The notes under the pieces are model-generated. The model made no database searches. It was not told where the DNA came from and saw only the letters and a list, made by a program, of their open reading frames with translations. DNA of 64,000 nucleotides from Bacillus sp. HSf4 (GTDB lineage: Bacteria; Bacillota; Bacilli; Bacillales; Bacillaceae). Location: NCBI RefSeq assembly GCF_029537375.1, contig NZ_CP120679.1, positions 1,042,001 to 1,106,000 on the forward strand. The letters run 5' to 3'. The position numbers and the translations under genes were made by a program. Shown piece after piece: positions 1-11,276 of this stretch (its first letter is position 1; every line of letters begins with the position of its first letter).

Positions 1-2
1 GC

Positions 3-1334
<1,332 letters not shown>

Positions 1335-1340
1335 TCAATC

Positions 1341-1353
1341 ATTATGCTACAAT
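1341..1353 (+). promoter_or_regulatory. glpD promoter, extended -10
   Basis: TACAAT at 1348-1353 is preceded by TG with one base between (TGCTACAAT), an extended -10 element. No good -35 is seen. It lies just after the glpK stop and before the glpD leader hairpin, so it would start a transcript carrying the antiterminator. Confidence 0.6.
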
Positions 1354-1388
1354 GAACTTAAGTTAATAGAAACGGTTGGAGAAGAGGA

Positions 1389-1444
1389 GAGACCACAGGC
1401 ACCAAAGCACAATATTTGCTTTGGATGTTTGTGGTCTCTTTTTC
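1389..1444 (+). terminator. glpD leader terminator/antiterminator (GlpP-type)
   Basis: A long inverted repeat begins GAGACCACAG and ends TGTGGTCTC, followed by a T run, about 35 nt upstream of the glpD start. In B. subtilis the equivalent leader terminator is overcome by GlpP bound to glycerol 3-phosphate. The purine-rich GGAGAAGAGGAGAG just before the stem resembles the region reported to matter for GlpP action. The hairpin is seen directly; the GlpP link is by homology of position. Confidence 0.85.
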
Positions 1445-1480
1445 TGTTATTTGCCGTGACAACAAGGGAGGACTTTTATA

Positions 1481-3148
1481 ATGGAATCATTATTTTCAAG
1501 CCGCAAACGCGACGATATTCTGCAGGCTATGACAAAACAGACGTATGATGTGTTTATTATCGGAGGGGGAATCACGGGAGCCGGAACGGCCTTGGATGCC
1601 GCTTCACGGGGGATGAAAACAGCTCTTTGCGAAATGCAGGACTTTGCCGCAGGGACATCAAGCCGTTCAACGAAGCTCGTCCATGGAGGGCTCCGCTATT
1701 TAAAGCAGTTTGAAGTCAAAATGGTCGCCGAAGTCGGCAAAGAGCGGGCGATTGTTTATGAAAACGGACCGCATGTGACAACACCCGAATGGATGCTTCT
1801 GCCGATGCATAAAGGAGGCACATTTGGCAAGTTCTCGACATCGATCGGCCTCAGGGTGTATGACTTTTTGGCGGGCGTCAAAAAATCCGAGCGGAGAAGC
1901 ATGCTGAACGCGAACGAAACGCTCGACAAAGAGCCGCTTGTGAAAAAGGACGGCCTGAAAGGCGGCGGCTATTATGTCGAATACCGCACAGATGACGCCA
2001 GACTGACAATGGAAGTATTAAAAGAAGCGGTCAATTTTGGAGCCGATGCCGTAAACTATGCGAAAGTAAGCGAATTTCTCTATGAGAACGGCAAGGTCAG
2101 AGGCGTGGTCATTGAAGATGTCCTGACAAAGAAAACGTACCGCGTCTATGCGAAAAAAGTCGTCAATGCGACAGGCCCTTGGGTCGACCGCCTGAGAGAA
2201 AAAGACCGTTCAAAAGAAGGCAAACACCTTCAGCATACAAAGGGTGTACACCTTGTCTTCGACCAATCGGTATTCCCATTAAAACAAGCGGTTTATTTCG
2301 ACACACCCGACGGCCGCATGGTCTTTGCCATACCGAGGGACGGCAAGGCATATGTCGGAACAACCGATACCGTCTACACCAAAGATCTTGAACATCCCCG
2401 AATGACGACTGAAGACAGGGATTATGTCATCAACGCGATCAATTATATGTTCCCTAGTCTAGGCATCAAAGCCGATGATGTGGAATCCAGCTGGGCCGGG
2501 CTCAGACCGCTGATTCATGAAGAAGGAAAAGATCCGTCCGAGATTTCCCGAAAAGACGAAATCTGGACATCGGACTCCGGTTTGATCACGATTGCCGGGG
2601 GAAAACTGACCGGCTACAGAAAAATGGCTGAACATATCGTCGATCTTGTCAGAATGCGCTTAAAAGAGGAAGGAGACAAAGACTTCGGACCTTGCAAAAC
2701 GAAAACGATGCCGATTTCAGGCGGCCACATCGGCGGTTCCAAAAACCTGCAGGCTTTTATCGAGAAAAAAGCCGCCGAAGGCGCTGCAGCAGGTTTGACA
2801 GAACAAACAGCCGCTCAGCTTGCTGCAAGATACGGATCAAATACAGACCGCCTGTTTGAACGGGTGAAAACGCTCAAAGAAGAAGCAGCTAAACGACGTA
2901 TTCCGGTTCACGTGCTGGCGGAGATGGACTACGCCATCGATGAAGAAATGGCCGCTTCACTAGCAGACTTCTTTGTCCGCAGAACGGGTGCATTATTCTT
3001 TGACATTGATTGGGTCCGCACTTATAAAGAGGGACTTACGGAGTATATGAGTGATAAGCTGAACTGGGACGCTGAAACAAAGGCCGAACAGGTCAAAACA
3101 TTGGAACAGCTTCTCCATGACGCCGTTGTCCCGCTTGCAAGCAAATAA
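1481..3148 (+). CDS. glpD: Aerobic glycerol-3-phosphate dehydrogenase
   Basis: A membrane-associated FAD enzyme that oxidises glycerol 3-phosphate to dihydroxyacetone phosphate and passes electrons to quinone. The 555-residue length matches the B. subtilis enzyme. An FAD dinucleotide-binding motif, [13 protein letters not shown], sits near residues 23-35, followed by [15 protein letters not shown], a hallmark of the DAO/GlpD family. A C-terminal helical cap domain starts around residue 390. The start at 1481 is supported by GGGAGG eight bases upstream. Expression is probably induced by glycerol 3-phosphate through the leader antiterminator, and glpK immediately upstream supplies the substrate. 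Confidence 0.97.
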   Translation: MESLFSSRKRDDILQAMTKQTYDVFIIGGGITGAGTALDAASRGMKTALCEMQDFAAGTSSRSTKLVHGGLRYLKQFEVKMVAEVGKERAIVYENGPHVTTPEWMLLPMHKGGTFGKFSTSIGLRVYDFLAGVKKSERRSMLNANETLDKEPLVKKDGLKGGGYYVEYRTDDARLTMEVLKEAVNFGADAVNYAKVSEFLYENGKVRGVVIEDVLTKKTYRVYAKKVVNATGPWVDRLREKDRSKEGKHLQHTKGVHLVFDQSVFPLKQAVYFDTPDGRMVFAIPRDGKAYVGTTDTVYTKDLEHPRMTTEDRDYVINAINYMFPSLGIKADDVESSWAGLRPLIHEEGKDPSEISRKDEIWTSDSGLITIAGGKLTGYRKMAEHIVDLVRMRLKEEGDKDFGPCKTKTMPISGGHIGGSKNLQAFIEKKAAEGAAAGLTEQTAAQLAARYGSNTDRLFERVKTLKEEAAKRRIPVHVLAEMDYAIDEEMAASLADFFVRRTGALFFDIDWVRTYKEGLTEYMSDKLNWDAETKAEQVKTLEQLLHDAVVPLASK

Positions 3149-3212
3149 GCGAATTGATTCTAAAGACCTGTGTCGATTTTGCTCATAATAGAGTCTATAT
3201 GACTAAAATGGA

Positions 3213-3245
3213 GCTGCCCCCGCAAAGGGCAGCCTCATTTTTTGA
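3213..3245 (+). terminator. Terminator after glpD
   Basis: The stem GCTGCCC/GGGCAGC is followed by CCTCATTTTTT, 65 nt past the glpD stop and before the separate pgcA unit. Confidence 0.75.
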
Positions 3246-3338
3246 GATGAGCCGTCTAACTTTGGACAAAGCAGGCGTTTATCCGATAATATAAAAAGAA
3301 AAGCCGCGATTACATAAGCGAAACAATGGAGGTCTGTC

Positions 3339-5087
3339 ATGAGCTGGAGAAAAAGCTATGAACGCTGGAAGAACACGGATAACCTGGATCCTGAATTAAA
3401 ATCTTTGCTTCTTGCAGCAGAAGGAAATGAAAAAGAACTGGAGGATTGCTTTTATAAAAAGCTTGAATTCGGAACGGCAGGTATGCGCGGAGAAATCGGA
3501 CCAGGTCCAAACCGGATGAACGTCTATACGGTCCGCAAAGCATCGGCGGGGCTTGCTTCTTATATTGCCGCAAGCGGTGAAGAAGCCAAAAAGCGGGGCG
3601 TTGTCATCGCTTATGATTCCCGCCACAAGTCGCCTGAATTTGCGATGGAAGCGGCCAAAACACTTGGCGCAAACGGTGTGCAAACATACTTGTTTGACGA
3701 ACTTCGCCCGACACCTGAGCTTTCATTTGCTGTAAGAGAACTGAACGCATACGCCGGAATCGTCATTACGGCAAGCCATAATCCGCCGGAATACAACGGC
3801 TACAAAGTATACGGCGATGACGGAGCACAGCTGACGCCAGAAGCTGCTGATAAGCTCATCGGCCATGTCAATGCGATAGAAAACGAACTGGAGATCACAG
3901 AAGGCGATCAGGATGCCTTAACAGAAAAAGGGCTGATTAACATCATCGGCGAAGATATTGATCAAGCATACCTTGAGAAGCTGACAACGATCTCCGTCAA
4001 TCCGGATTTGTCCAAAGAAACAGATGTAAAGGTGATTTTCACACCGCTTCACGGCACGGCTAACAAATCTGTCAGACGGGGACTGAAAGCACTCGGCTAT
4101 GAACAGGTAACCGTTGTCCCTGAACAGGAGCTTCCTGATCCCGATTTTTCAACCGTTTCTTCACCGAATCCTGAAGAACACGCCGCTTTTGAGTATGCGA
4201 TCAAACTCGGAGAAGAAAAAGGAGCCGATATCCTGATCGGGACCGATCCCGATGCGGACCGCCTCGGCGTCGCCGTGAAAGATCACGACGGCCGCTACGT
4301 TGTATTGACGGGCAACCAGACAGGAGCGCTACTCCTTCATTACCTGCTTTCGCAAAAACAGGAAAAAGGAATCCTCCCGGAAAACGGAGTCGTTTTAAAA
4401 ACGATTGTGACAAGTGAAATGGGGCGCGATATCGCCGCTTCATTCGGGCTCGATACAATCGATGTGCTGACAGGCTTTAAATTCATCGGCGAAAAAATTA
4501 AGCAGTACCATGTTTCAGGCGAATACACTTTCCAGTTCGGCTATGAAGAAAGCTACGGCTATTTAATCGGCGACTTTGCAAGGGATAAGGACGCCGTACA
4601 AGCTGCGCTCCTTGCCGTTGAAGTCTGCGCCTTCTACAAGAAGCAGGGAAAATCCCTGTACGACGGGCTGCAGGAGCTGTATAAAACATACGGTTATTAC
4701 CGTGAAGGCTTGAAATCCCTTACCCTCAAAGGGAAAGAAGGAGCTGAACAGATCGCTGCCATTCTCAGCACTTTTAGAGAGCAGCCGCCACATGTAATCG
4801 CCGGAAAAGACGTGGTATCAGCCGAAGACTATCTCGCCGGCAAACGGACGCTTTTGAAGGAAAACAAGGAAGAAATGATCGACCTTCCAAAATCGAATGT
4901 GCTGAAATATTTCCTTGAAGACGGATCGTGGTTCTGCCTAAGGCCATCCGGCACGGAGCCGAAAGTGAAGTTTTATTTCGCGGTCAAAGGCGATACGGAC
5001 GAAGACAGTGAAGCCCGTCTGAACACCTTATCAGATGAAGTGATGAAAAAAATAGACGAGATTGTAGAGGCAACCTCGAAATCGTAA
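3339..5087 (+). CDS. pgcA: Alpha-phosphoglucomutase
   Basis: Interconverts glucose 6-phosphate and glucose 1-phosphate, feeding UDP-glucose for glucolipids and wall teichoic acid glucosylation. In B. subtilis the product is also tied to nutrient-dependent cell size. The protein has 582 residues and the four-domain layout of the alpha-D-phosphohexomutase family. The catalytic serine loop [13 protein letters not shown] is near residue 145, the metal-binding loop DPDADRLGV near residue 305, the sugar-binding loop GYEESYGY near residue 405, and the phosphate-binding loop RPSGTEPK near residue 530. AATGGAGG precedes the ATG. The gene stands alone between two terminators. Confidence 0.96.
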   Translation: MSWRKSYERWKNTDNLDPELKSLLLAAEGNEKELEDCFYKKLEFGTAGMRGEIGPGPNRMNVYTVRKASAGLASYIAASGEEAKKRGVVIAYDSRHKSPEFAMEAAKTLGANGVQTYLFDELRPTPELSFAVRELNAYAGIVITASHNPPEYNGYKVYGDDGAQLTPEAADKLIGHVNAIENELEITEGDQDALTEKGLINIIGEDIDQAYLEKLTTISVNPDLSKETDVKVIFTPLHGTANKSVRRGLKALGYEQVTVVPEQELPDPDFSTVSSPNPEEHAAFEYAIKLGEEKGADILIGTDPDADRLGVAVKDHDGRYVVLTGNQTGALLLHYLLSQKQEKGILPENGVVLKTIVTSEMGRDIAASFGLDTIDVLTGFKFIGEKIKQYHVSGEYTFQFGYEESYGYLIGDFARDKDAVQAALLAVEVCAFYKKQGKSLYDGLQELYKTYGYYREGLKSLTLKGKEGAEQIAAILSTFREQPPHVIAGKDVVSAEDYLAGKRTLLKENKEEMIDLPKSNVLKYFLEDGSWFCLRPSGTEPKVKFYFAVKGDTDEDSEARLNTLSDEVMKKIDEIVEATSKS

Positions 5088-5092
5088 GCCAA

Positions 5093-5119
5093 AAATCCGC
5101 CGGGCAGGCGGATTTTTTC
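5093..5119 (+). terminator. Terminator after pgcA
   Basis: AATCCGCC-GGGC-AGGCGGATT followed by TTTTT, directly behind the pgcA stop. Confidence 0.85.
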
Positions 5120-5149
5120 GTTTGCATTGAAAAGTTCTCCTGATTGATG

Positions 5150-5187
5150 TAATGTATAATTTGCATTAAGTAATGTATATGTTGCAT
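5150..5187 (+). promoter_or_regulatory. Direct-repeat operator candidate upstream of the membrane/HTH pair
   Basis: Two 17-bp copies, TAATGTATAATTTGCAT at 5150-5166 and TAATGTATATGTTGCAT at 5171-5187, start exactly 21 bp apart, about two helical turns. They lie just upstream of the start at 5211, and a further TTTGCAT occurs at 5121. This is the layout expected for an operator of a small HTH repressor, plausibly the one encoded at 5691. The repeats are seen; regulation is inferred. Confidence 0.5.
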
Positions 5188-5210
5188 ATAACGAGGGGGA
5201 TCAAGCTGTC

Positions 5211-5669
5211 ATGAAGTTCTTTAAATCAGGAGACGAATATGTTAACAAGAGCATGAACCAATTTTTCAGCGAAGCCGGTATGATGATCGCAGCCCTATTG
5301 TTTCTCGATTTTCTGATCAGAGGTTTAATTTTGCAGAGGCCATCATCCGAATATTTGGTCAGCGGGATCGCTTTTGCAGTATACGCGGGCTGGATCTTGC
5401 TCCGCTATCTTTTATCAGGCCTTGAGTATCCGGAGATTGCCAGCAAAACGGCTTACCGAAAAAAAAGAAAAGAAATGCTGGCCGTCAGCATTACTTCAGG
5501 TATCATTTTTTCTATTTTAACGCTTATTTTCACTGGCATTCCGGACGGCCCGGAGGAATGGCTGGACCTGATTGTCATGTTTGTGCTTTTTACCTTTCTC
5601 TACTTCATCACCAATTTTATTTCTTTACACAAATCTTTCAAAAAAAATCAAGATCTTTTGGATGATTAA
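5211..5669 (+). CDS. Small integral membrane protein, unknown function
   Basis: A 152-residue protein with a short charged N terminus and four apparent membrane spans: about residues 22-40 (MMIAALLFLDFLI), 48-70, 92-110 and 120-137. The C terminus is hydrophilic (HKSFKKNQDLLDD). It is followed within a few bases by a small XRE-type HTH gene. Membrane protein/HTH pairs of this kind are common in Firmicutes, with the HTH protein usually acting as an autoregulator; the membrane partner's role is generally unknown. GAGGGGGATCAAGCTGTC precedes the ATG. I do not recognise a named family with confidence. Confidence 0.7.
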   Translation: MKFFKSGDEYVNKSMNQFFSEAGMMIAALLFLDFLIRGLILQRPSSEYLVSGIAFAVYAGWILLRYLLSGLEYPEIASKTAYRKKRKEMLAVSITSGIIFSILTLIFTGIPDGPEEWLDLIVMFVLFTFLYFITNFISLHKSFKKNQDLLDD

Positions 5670-5690
5670 ATCGACATGGCGGGTGAGGAG

Positions 5691-5879
5691 ATGGTTAACA
5701 GAGTGAAATTGGCCCGAATCGAAAAATCGTGGACTCAGGCGCAATTGGCCGAACGGGTTCATGTGACAAGGCAGACGATCGGGCTGATTGAAAAAAACAA
5801 ATACAATCCGACATTGCAGCTTTGCATCGCCATTGCAAAAGCGCTGGACAAAACGTTGGACGAATTATTTTGGGATTGA
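5691..5879 (+). CDS. Small XRE-family HTH transcriptional regulator
   Basis: A protein of about 62 residues that is almost entirely one Cro/CI-type helix-turn-helix. TQAQLAERVHVTRQTIGLIEKNKYNP covers helices 2-3, and the tail DKTLDELFWD closes the family pattern. I prefer the ATG at 5691 (MVNRVKLARIEK), which fits family N termini and has GGGTGAGG just upstream. An earlier in-frame ATG at 5676 lacks a ribosome-binding site. It is co-oriented with and almost abuts the membrane gene, so it is probably co-transcribed and may bind the direct repeats upstream of that gene. A similar regulator lies at 60951. Confidence 0.85.
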   Translation: MVNRVKLARIEKSWTQAQLAERVHVTRQTIGLIEKNKYNPTLQLCIAIAKALDKTLDELFWD

Positions 5880-6136
5880 AGCCGGACGATGAATTCTTCT
5901 TTTTGTTTGGCACAGGGGATTTGCGGAATACATAGCAAGTCCAGCCGATTTGGGAATATAAGAAAATCGACCATCACAACACCTCAAAGATGACACTTCG
6001 CGTCCTAAGCCAAAAGTCTTAGAACGATTCAGCACAAATGGTGAGCCATTTCAGAACCTATGGGGGAGCCGCTTTTTAAAAAACATTTGTATAATAAAAT
6101 AAGCCGTCAGTTCGAACGAATTTAAAAGAAGGGCGG
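5880..6136 (+). promoter_or_regulatory. Upstream region of yhcY
   Basis: A 257-bp gap. A TATAAT occurs about 45 nt before the yhcY start within TTTGTATAATAAAATAAG, with no convincing -35 at the proper distance. The first 130 bp show no open frame with a ribosome-binding site and no clear hairpin. Confidence 0.35.
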
Positions 6137-7281
6137 ATGAAGCTGTTGGGAGAAAACACCCGGTTTGAAAAGTTAAAAACACTGAAAGAAATCGCGGAAA
6201 CTTTAAATGAAGGGCACTATCTACAGGAAACCCTTGATGCCGTCTTAAAAAAGCTGCTTGATCTAACAGGACTCAGGACGGCATGGCTATTTTTAATTGA
6301 TGAAAAAGGCGGGTTTGAGCTGGCAGCTTCCGCTTTTTTACCCGAGGCTCTGGCTTATGACAACAGTCGTTTACTGTGTGAAGGAGGATGCTACTGCATT
6401 CAGCAGTACAGGGATGAAAACATGGACAGGGCGACAAATATCATTCACTGTCAGCGCATTGAAGCGGCGATTAAAATGAAGAGGGGCGACCCGGAAGGCA
6501 TTACACACCATGCAACAGTGCCCCTTAGAGACCAGAATAAACGCTTCGGTCTTTTGAATGTGGCCGCTCCCGGCAAGAGCCATTTTGATCGGGAAGAGCT
6601 GGCTCTTTTAGAGGCCGTCGCTCTCCAAATCGGCACAGCGATTAAGCGGATCAAGCTCGCCGAACATGAACGCAGGAATCTACTGTTGACCGAGCGGAAC
6701 AGGCTCGCGCAAGATTTGCATGACTCCGTCAATCAAATGATTTTTTCTTTAAGCTTGACCGCCAAAGCCGCGGGCGAGCTGACAGATAACCCTGACGTCT
6801 GTGAAATGCTTGAGTTTATCCAGCATCTGTCACATGAAGCACTGCTTGAGATGAGGGCGTTGATTTGGCAGCTCAGGCCCCAGGGACTTGAGGAAGGACT
6901 GTCGGCGGCTGTTGAAAAGTATGCCGAAGTCCTCGGCCTTGATGTCAACATGACACAGAGCGGTGTGCTCCGCTTATCGCCGGAAGAGGAAGAGCTGTTT
7001 TGGCGCCTGAGCCAGGAAGCACTCAGCAACTGTAAAAAACATGCCGAAGCGAAACTCGTCCATGTAAACATCAGTGTGTCCCCGTCATCTGCCGTACTTG
7101 AAATTGAGGATGATGGTAAAGGATTTCTATACGATCCCGATTCAAATCTTCCAACGTTCGGCTTAAAAGGGATGAAAGAGCGGACGGAAAAAGCCGGCGG
7201 TCTCTTCCAGCTTGAAACGGACATCAACAAAGGGACGAAAATCCGGGTGTTACTGCCTTTAAGGGAGAAGGGGGAGGCAAA

Positions 7282-7294
<13 letters not shown>
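6137..7294 (+). CDS. yhcY: Sensor histidine kinase (GAF + HisKA_3 + HATPase)
   Basis: Cytoplasmic sensor kinase of the NarL/DegS class, 385 residues and no membrane segment. A GAF domain covers roughly residues 15-170. The dimerisation/phosphoacceptor segment ERNRLAQDLHDSVNQ around residue 190 contains the histidine. The ATPase domain has EALSNCKKHAEA (N box) and DDGKGF (G box). Four cysteines sit in the GAF domain at about residues 81, 85, 87 and 105 (CEGGCYC ... HCQ), a plausible metal or Fe-S site. The S. aureus homologue AirS (once called YhcS) uses a cysteine-ligated Fe-S cluster to sense redox. The gene overlaps its response regulator yhcZ. Confidence 0.92.
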
Positions 7295-8480
<1,186 letters not shown>

Positions 8481-8482
<2 letters not shown>

Positions 8483-8729
8483 ATGTGAAGACAAGCACGC
8501 CGTTTTCGTTTTCATGCCCGGTAAATGAAGCATGATCAATATATTGAAGCAGGTCATAAAGCCTTTTTTCGACTATGGTGTCGTCCCTTTCAAAATTATA
8601 GGCGTGCAAGAAATGTTCAATTCGTTTGGATAGCAAATCATCCTCGGTGCGCACCATTAAGATGAGCAGGTTATCCCATTGAGATCGGTGCGTGTAATAC
8701 AAAGCTTTATCATAATCGGCATAGTTCAC
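8481..8729 (-). CDS. yhdB: Conserved hypothetical YhdB
   Basis: An 82-residue soluble protein rich in charged and aromatic residues (MNYADYDKALYYTHRSQWD, then EHFLHAYNFERDD), without signal peptide or membrane span. Length, position and orientation match B. subtilis YhdB between yhdA and yhdC. A purine-rich GAAGAAAGAAGGGAG lies upstream of the start. It is convergent with yhdA and shares its terminator. No function is known and I see no catalytic motif. Confidence 0.85.
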
Positions 8730-8930
8730 TTCGCGATTCTCCCTTCTTTCTTAAGGAGTCTTGATTATTTTATGTGACGGAGGCATTTTTTCTTCGGGCA
8801 AAACTTGGTCTCCCTGACGTGCAGAGCCTAGAAATATGAGGATGGTATAAGGAAAACGAAAAATTTTGCATGTCAGCCGTTTTTCTGGTCATGATAATCA
8901 TATGTACAATGCAAACGGAGCGATCCAACA

Positions 8931-9242
8931 ATGAAGAAATTCGCGGTCTTTTTCAGTGTGCTCGTGCTTTTCACATTCATGGAGAACCATATATCAGGGC
9001 TTGAACACGATTCGGCTGACAGGTGGGAAAGAATCGCCTGGAGCGCGCTTGAGGAAAAATACAAGGGCGCCAAATTAGAGGATTATGAATATGTAGGGCG
9101 GACCGAGGTCAATGATGAACAGGCAAAAGATGTATTCAGGGTGACCGTCATTCAGGAAGGCAAAGCCTTTTCAGCGCATGCGGAAGTCTATTTTCATCCG
9201 GTGACAAATGCGATTATCAGCGTACAGATATTTCCCCTGTAA
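8931..9242 (+). CDS. yhdC: Small secreted or membrane-tethered protein YhdC
   Basis: 103 residues. The N terminus MKKFAVFFSVLVLFTFMEN is a short basic stretch plus a hydrophobic core, consistent with a signal peptide or anchor; no lipobox cysteine is present. The remainder has the feel of a PepSY-like domain: AWSALEEKYKGAKLEDYEYVGR followed by EVYFHPVTNAIISVQ, similar to peptidase-propeptide modules that bind or inhibit exported proteins. Position corresponds to B. subtilis yhdC. The PepSY comparison is from pattern only. Confidence 0.75.
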   Translation: MKKFAVFFSVLVLFTFMENHISGLEHDSADRWERIAWSALEEKYKGAKLEDYEYVGRTEVNDEQAKDVFRVTVIQEGKAFSAHAEVYFHPVTNAIISVQIFPL

Positions 9243-9270
9243 AAAAAACGAAGGAGACGATTCCTTCGTT
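9243..9270 (-). terminator. Terminator of nsrR
   Basis: On the minus strand AACGAAGG-AATCGTCT-CCTTCGTT runs into eight T residues. The stem overlaps the nsrR stop codon and lies directly behind the convergent yhdC. Confidence 0.8.
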
Positions 9271-9700
9271 AACTCAACAATTTACGTATGTGGTCCTGAT
9301 TAAAGATGATGTCCTGAAGAGTATATTGATCAAGCACTTCCAAATATGCGGAAAGCGCTTTGTTTAATACATGTTTTAACCCGCATGTAGGGGAAAGAAT
9401 GCAGTTGTTTTTTTCTTTATTAAAGCATTCCACAAGATCAAAATCATCTTCAGTTTTTCGGATGACTTCACCGATATTAATCTGTTCAGGCGCTTTTCCG
9501 AGACGGATTCCGCCATTGCGGCCCCGAATCGTTTCCACGTAGCCAAGCTTGCCAAGCTCGTAAATCACCTTCATGAGGTGGTTTTTTGAAATGGAGTAGG
9601 TGTCGGCGATGTCCTTTATATTGACAAGCTCGTTTGAGTTTTTGGATGCTAGAAAAATCAGAACTCTTAATGAGTAGTCCGTATAATTTGTTAATTTCAT
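9269..9700 (-). CDS. nsrR: NO-sensing Fe-S repressor NsrR
   Basis: Rrf2-family repressor whose [4Fe-4S] cluster reacts with nitric oxide, releasing operators such as that of hmp. The winged HTH covers residues 1-65 (YSISKNHLMKVIYELGKLGYV with RGRNGGIRLGK as the wing). Three cysteines near residues 92-106 (VECFNKEKNNC, SPTCGLK) match the cluster ligands. I take the ATG at 9700 (MKLTNYTDYSLRVL), as in B. subtilis, with GAGGG seven bases upstream; the frame extends to 9718 but lacks support. The divergent neighbour hmp carries two matching operators, so partner and target lie side by side. Confidence 0.95.
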   Translation of the reverse strand: MKLTNYTDYSLRVLIFLASKNSNELVNIKDIADTYSISKNHLMKVIYELGKLGYVETIRGRNGGIRLGKAPEQINIGEVIRKTEDDFDLVECFNKEKNNCILSPTCGLKHVLNKALSAYLEVLDQYTLQDIIFNQDHIRKLLS

Positions 9701-9807
9701 CGCATTACCCTCAATCAAACAAGTTTACATTATCTTATCACATTTGCCTCCGCTTATGAGGGTGAAGCGGAAATTGTTACAAAAATATAAAACATTCGTT
9801 CATAATA

Positions 9808-9836
9808 TTGCTTTAATGAACCGAAAGGACTACGAT
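9808..9836 (+). promoter_or_regulatory. hmp promoter
   Basis: TTGCTT at 9808-9813 and TACGAT at 9831-9836, separated by 17 bp. The first NsrR palindrome starts two bases after the -10, so it would cover the transcription start. Confidence 0.55.
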
Positions 9837-9837
9837 A

Positions 9838-9860
9838 AAGATGTAGATAAAATACATCTT
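9838..9860 (+). promoter_or_regulatory. NsrR operator 1
   Basis: The inverted repeat AAGATGTA-N7-TACATCTT is a perfect 8-bp dyad. It matches the AT-rich NsrR site pattern with ATGTAT-type half sites and lies directly downstream of the predicted -10. Confidence 0.8.
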
Positions 9861-9901
9861 TAACCTAAGAAATACTTTAAAAAAGACCGTTTTGCGCCTT
9901 T

Positions 9902-9926
9902 AAAGATGTATTTTAAATATATCTTT
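9902..9926 (+). promoter_or_regulatory. NsrR operator 2
   Basis: The near-perfect dyad AAAGATGTAT ... ATATATCTTT lies 64 bp (about six turns) downstream of operator 1 and 27 bp before the hmp start. It matches the NsrR consensus even better than the first site. Confidence 0.8.
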
Positions 9927-9952
9927 AAAGAAACTGGAGAGGAGCAAACAGT

Positions 9953-11164
9953 ATGCTATCTGAAAAAACAATGCAAATCGTGAAATCGACTGCCCCTGTT
10001 TTAAAGGAAAAAGGAACGGAGATTACATCTTGTTTTTACAAAAGAATGTTCAACGCACATCCTGAGCTGAAGAACATTTTTAACATGTCACGTCAGCAGA
10101 CCGGCGGCCAGCCTAAAGCGCTGGCTTACACGGTTTTGCAGGCGGCGGAGAATATCGACCGCCTCGAAGCGCTCCTGCCGGTTGTCAAACAGATCGGACA
10201 TAAGCATAAAAGTCTGGATGTGAAGCCTGAGCACTATCCGATCGTCGGCCAGCACCTGTTGGAAGCGATTGAAATCGTGCTCGGCGACGCTGCGACAGAG
10301 GAGATTCTTCAGGCATGGGCAGAGGCGTATGAAGAGATCGCCCGCGTGTTTATTGAAATCGAAAAGCAAATGTATGATGAAGACAAAAAACTTCCTGAAA
10401 GCTGGGAAGGCTTTAAACCGTTTGTCGTCTTAGATAAGCGGCAGGAATCTGAGACGATCACTTCCTTTTATTTAAAACCGGCTGACGGAACAGACCTGCC
10501 GCCTTTCAGCCCGGGCCAATACGTGTCTGTGCGGATTAAAATTCCGGGAGAGGCATACTTTTTAACAAGACAGTACAGCTTGTCAGACGTCTGGAATAAG
10601 GATTACTACCGGATTTCAGTCAAATTGGAAGCCGAAGAAGGCAAGCCGAAAGGAAGGGTATCAAGCTACCTGCATGAACAGATGGAGATTGGCGGCAGCT
10701 TGGAAGTGAGCGTCCCGGCGGGAGACTTCACACTGTCCGGACAGACGGATAAGCCGGTTTACTTTATCAGCGCCGGATCCGGCATCACTCCGGTGATGAG
10801 CATGGCGAAAACACTGGCCGCAAAAGCTGACCGGAACATCACGTTCGTACATGCAGCCAAGTCCCAAGAACAGCATGCATTTAAAGAAGAAACTGAAAAA
10901 CTAATCAGCGTGAATCCGGAAAACCGCCTGCTGTTTGTTTACAGCCGCGCTGTTGAAACATCCGGCGAACATGTCATCAAAGGCCGGATGGATGAGGAGC
11001 TTTTGAGAACGATCGTGCATGATAAAGACGGTGAATTTTATGTGTGCGGACCGCTTTCCTTCATGAAAAACGTCATCGATGGATTGCGGAATCTCGGTGT
11101 TCCCATGGAAAACATCCGTTATGAAAGCTTTGCATCTTCTCTCGAGATGGAGATTGCGAATTAA
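9953..11164 (+). CDS. hmp: Flavohemoglobin, nitric oxide dioxygenase
   Basis: Detoxifies nitric oxide to nitrate using O2 and NAD(P)H in the cytoplasm. The 403-residue protein has a globin domain at residues 1-145 (FKRM-type heme pocket, proximal His in LDVKPEHYPIVGQHL near residue 85), an FAD domain at about 150-260 (RQYSLSD), and an NAD domain with GSGITPVMSM near residue 272 and YVCGPLSFMK near residue 363. GGAGAGGAG precedes the ATG. Two NsrR-type palindromes upstream and nsrR beside it argue for NO-induced expression. Confidence 0.97.
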   Translation: MLSEKTMQIVKSTAPVLKEKGTEITSCFYKRMFNAHPELKNIFNMSRQQTGGQPKALAYTVLQAAENIDRLEALLPVVKQIGHKHKSLDVKPEHYPIVGQHLLEAIEIVLGDAATEEILQAWAEAYEEIARVFIEIEKQMYDEDKKLPESWEGFKPFVVLDKRQESETITSFYLKPADGTDLPPFSPGQYVSVRIKIPGEAYFLTRQYSLSDVWNKDYYRISVKLEAEEGKPKGRVSSYLHEQMEIGGSLEVSVPAGDFTLSGQTDKPVYFISAGSGITPVMSMAKTLAAKADRNITFVHAAKSQEQHAFKEETEKLISVNPENRLLFVYSRAVETSGEHVIKGRMDEELLRTIVHDKDGEFYVCGPLSFMKNVIDGLRNLGVPMENIRYESFASSLEMEIAN

Positions 11165-11167
11165 ACA

Positions 11168-11197
11168 AAAGGCAGCTGTCAAATTGGCAGCTGCCTT
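11168..11197 (+). terminator. Hairpin after hmp
   Basis: AAGGCAGCTG-N7-GGCAGCTGCCTT forms a strong stem three bases after the hmp stop, but only weak T-richness follows, so termination may be partial. Confidence 0.5.
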
Positions 11198-11216
11198 AAA
11201 ACATATTTCGCGTATT

Positions 11217-11245
11217 TCATCTTTTCGCAAACCGGCTCATACAAT
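11217..11245 (+). promoter_or_regulatory. Sigma-E-type promoter of spoVR
   Basis: TCATCTT at 11217-11223, a 14-bp spacer, then CATACAAT at 11238-11245. This fits the mother-cell sigma-E pattern (KMATATT / CATACAMT). spoVR is a sigma-E gene in B. subtilis. Confidence 0.7.
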
Positions 11246-11276
11246 AAGATAAGTCCAACCGGGGGGGATTTGAGTA

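Noticed and set aside
5880-6060. Possible riboswitch ahead of yhcY
   Set aside because: No stable stems or known conserved core could be found; only a TATAAT near the gene is supported.
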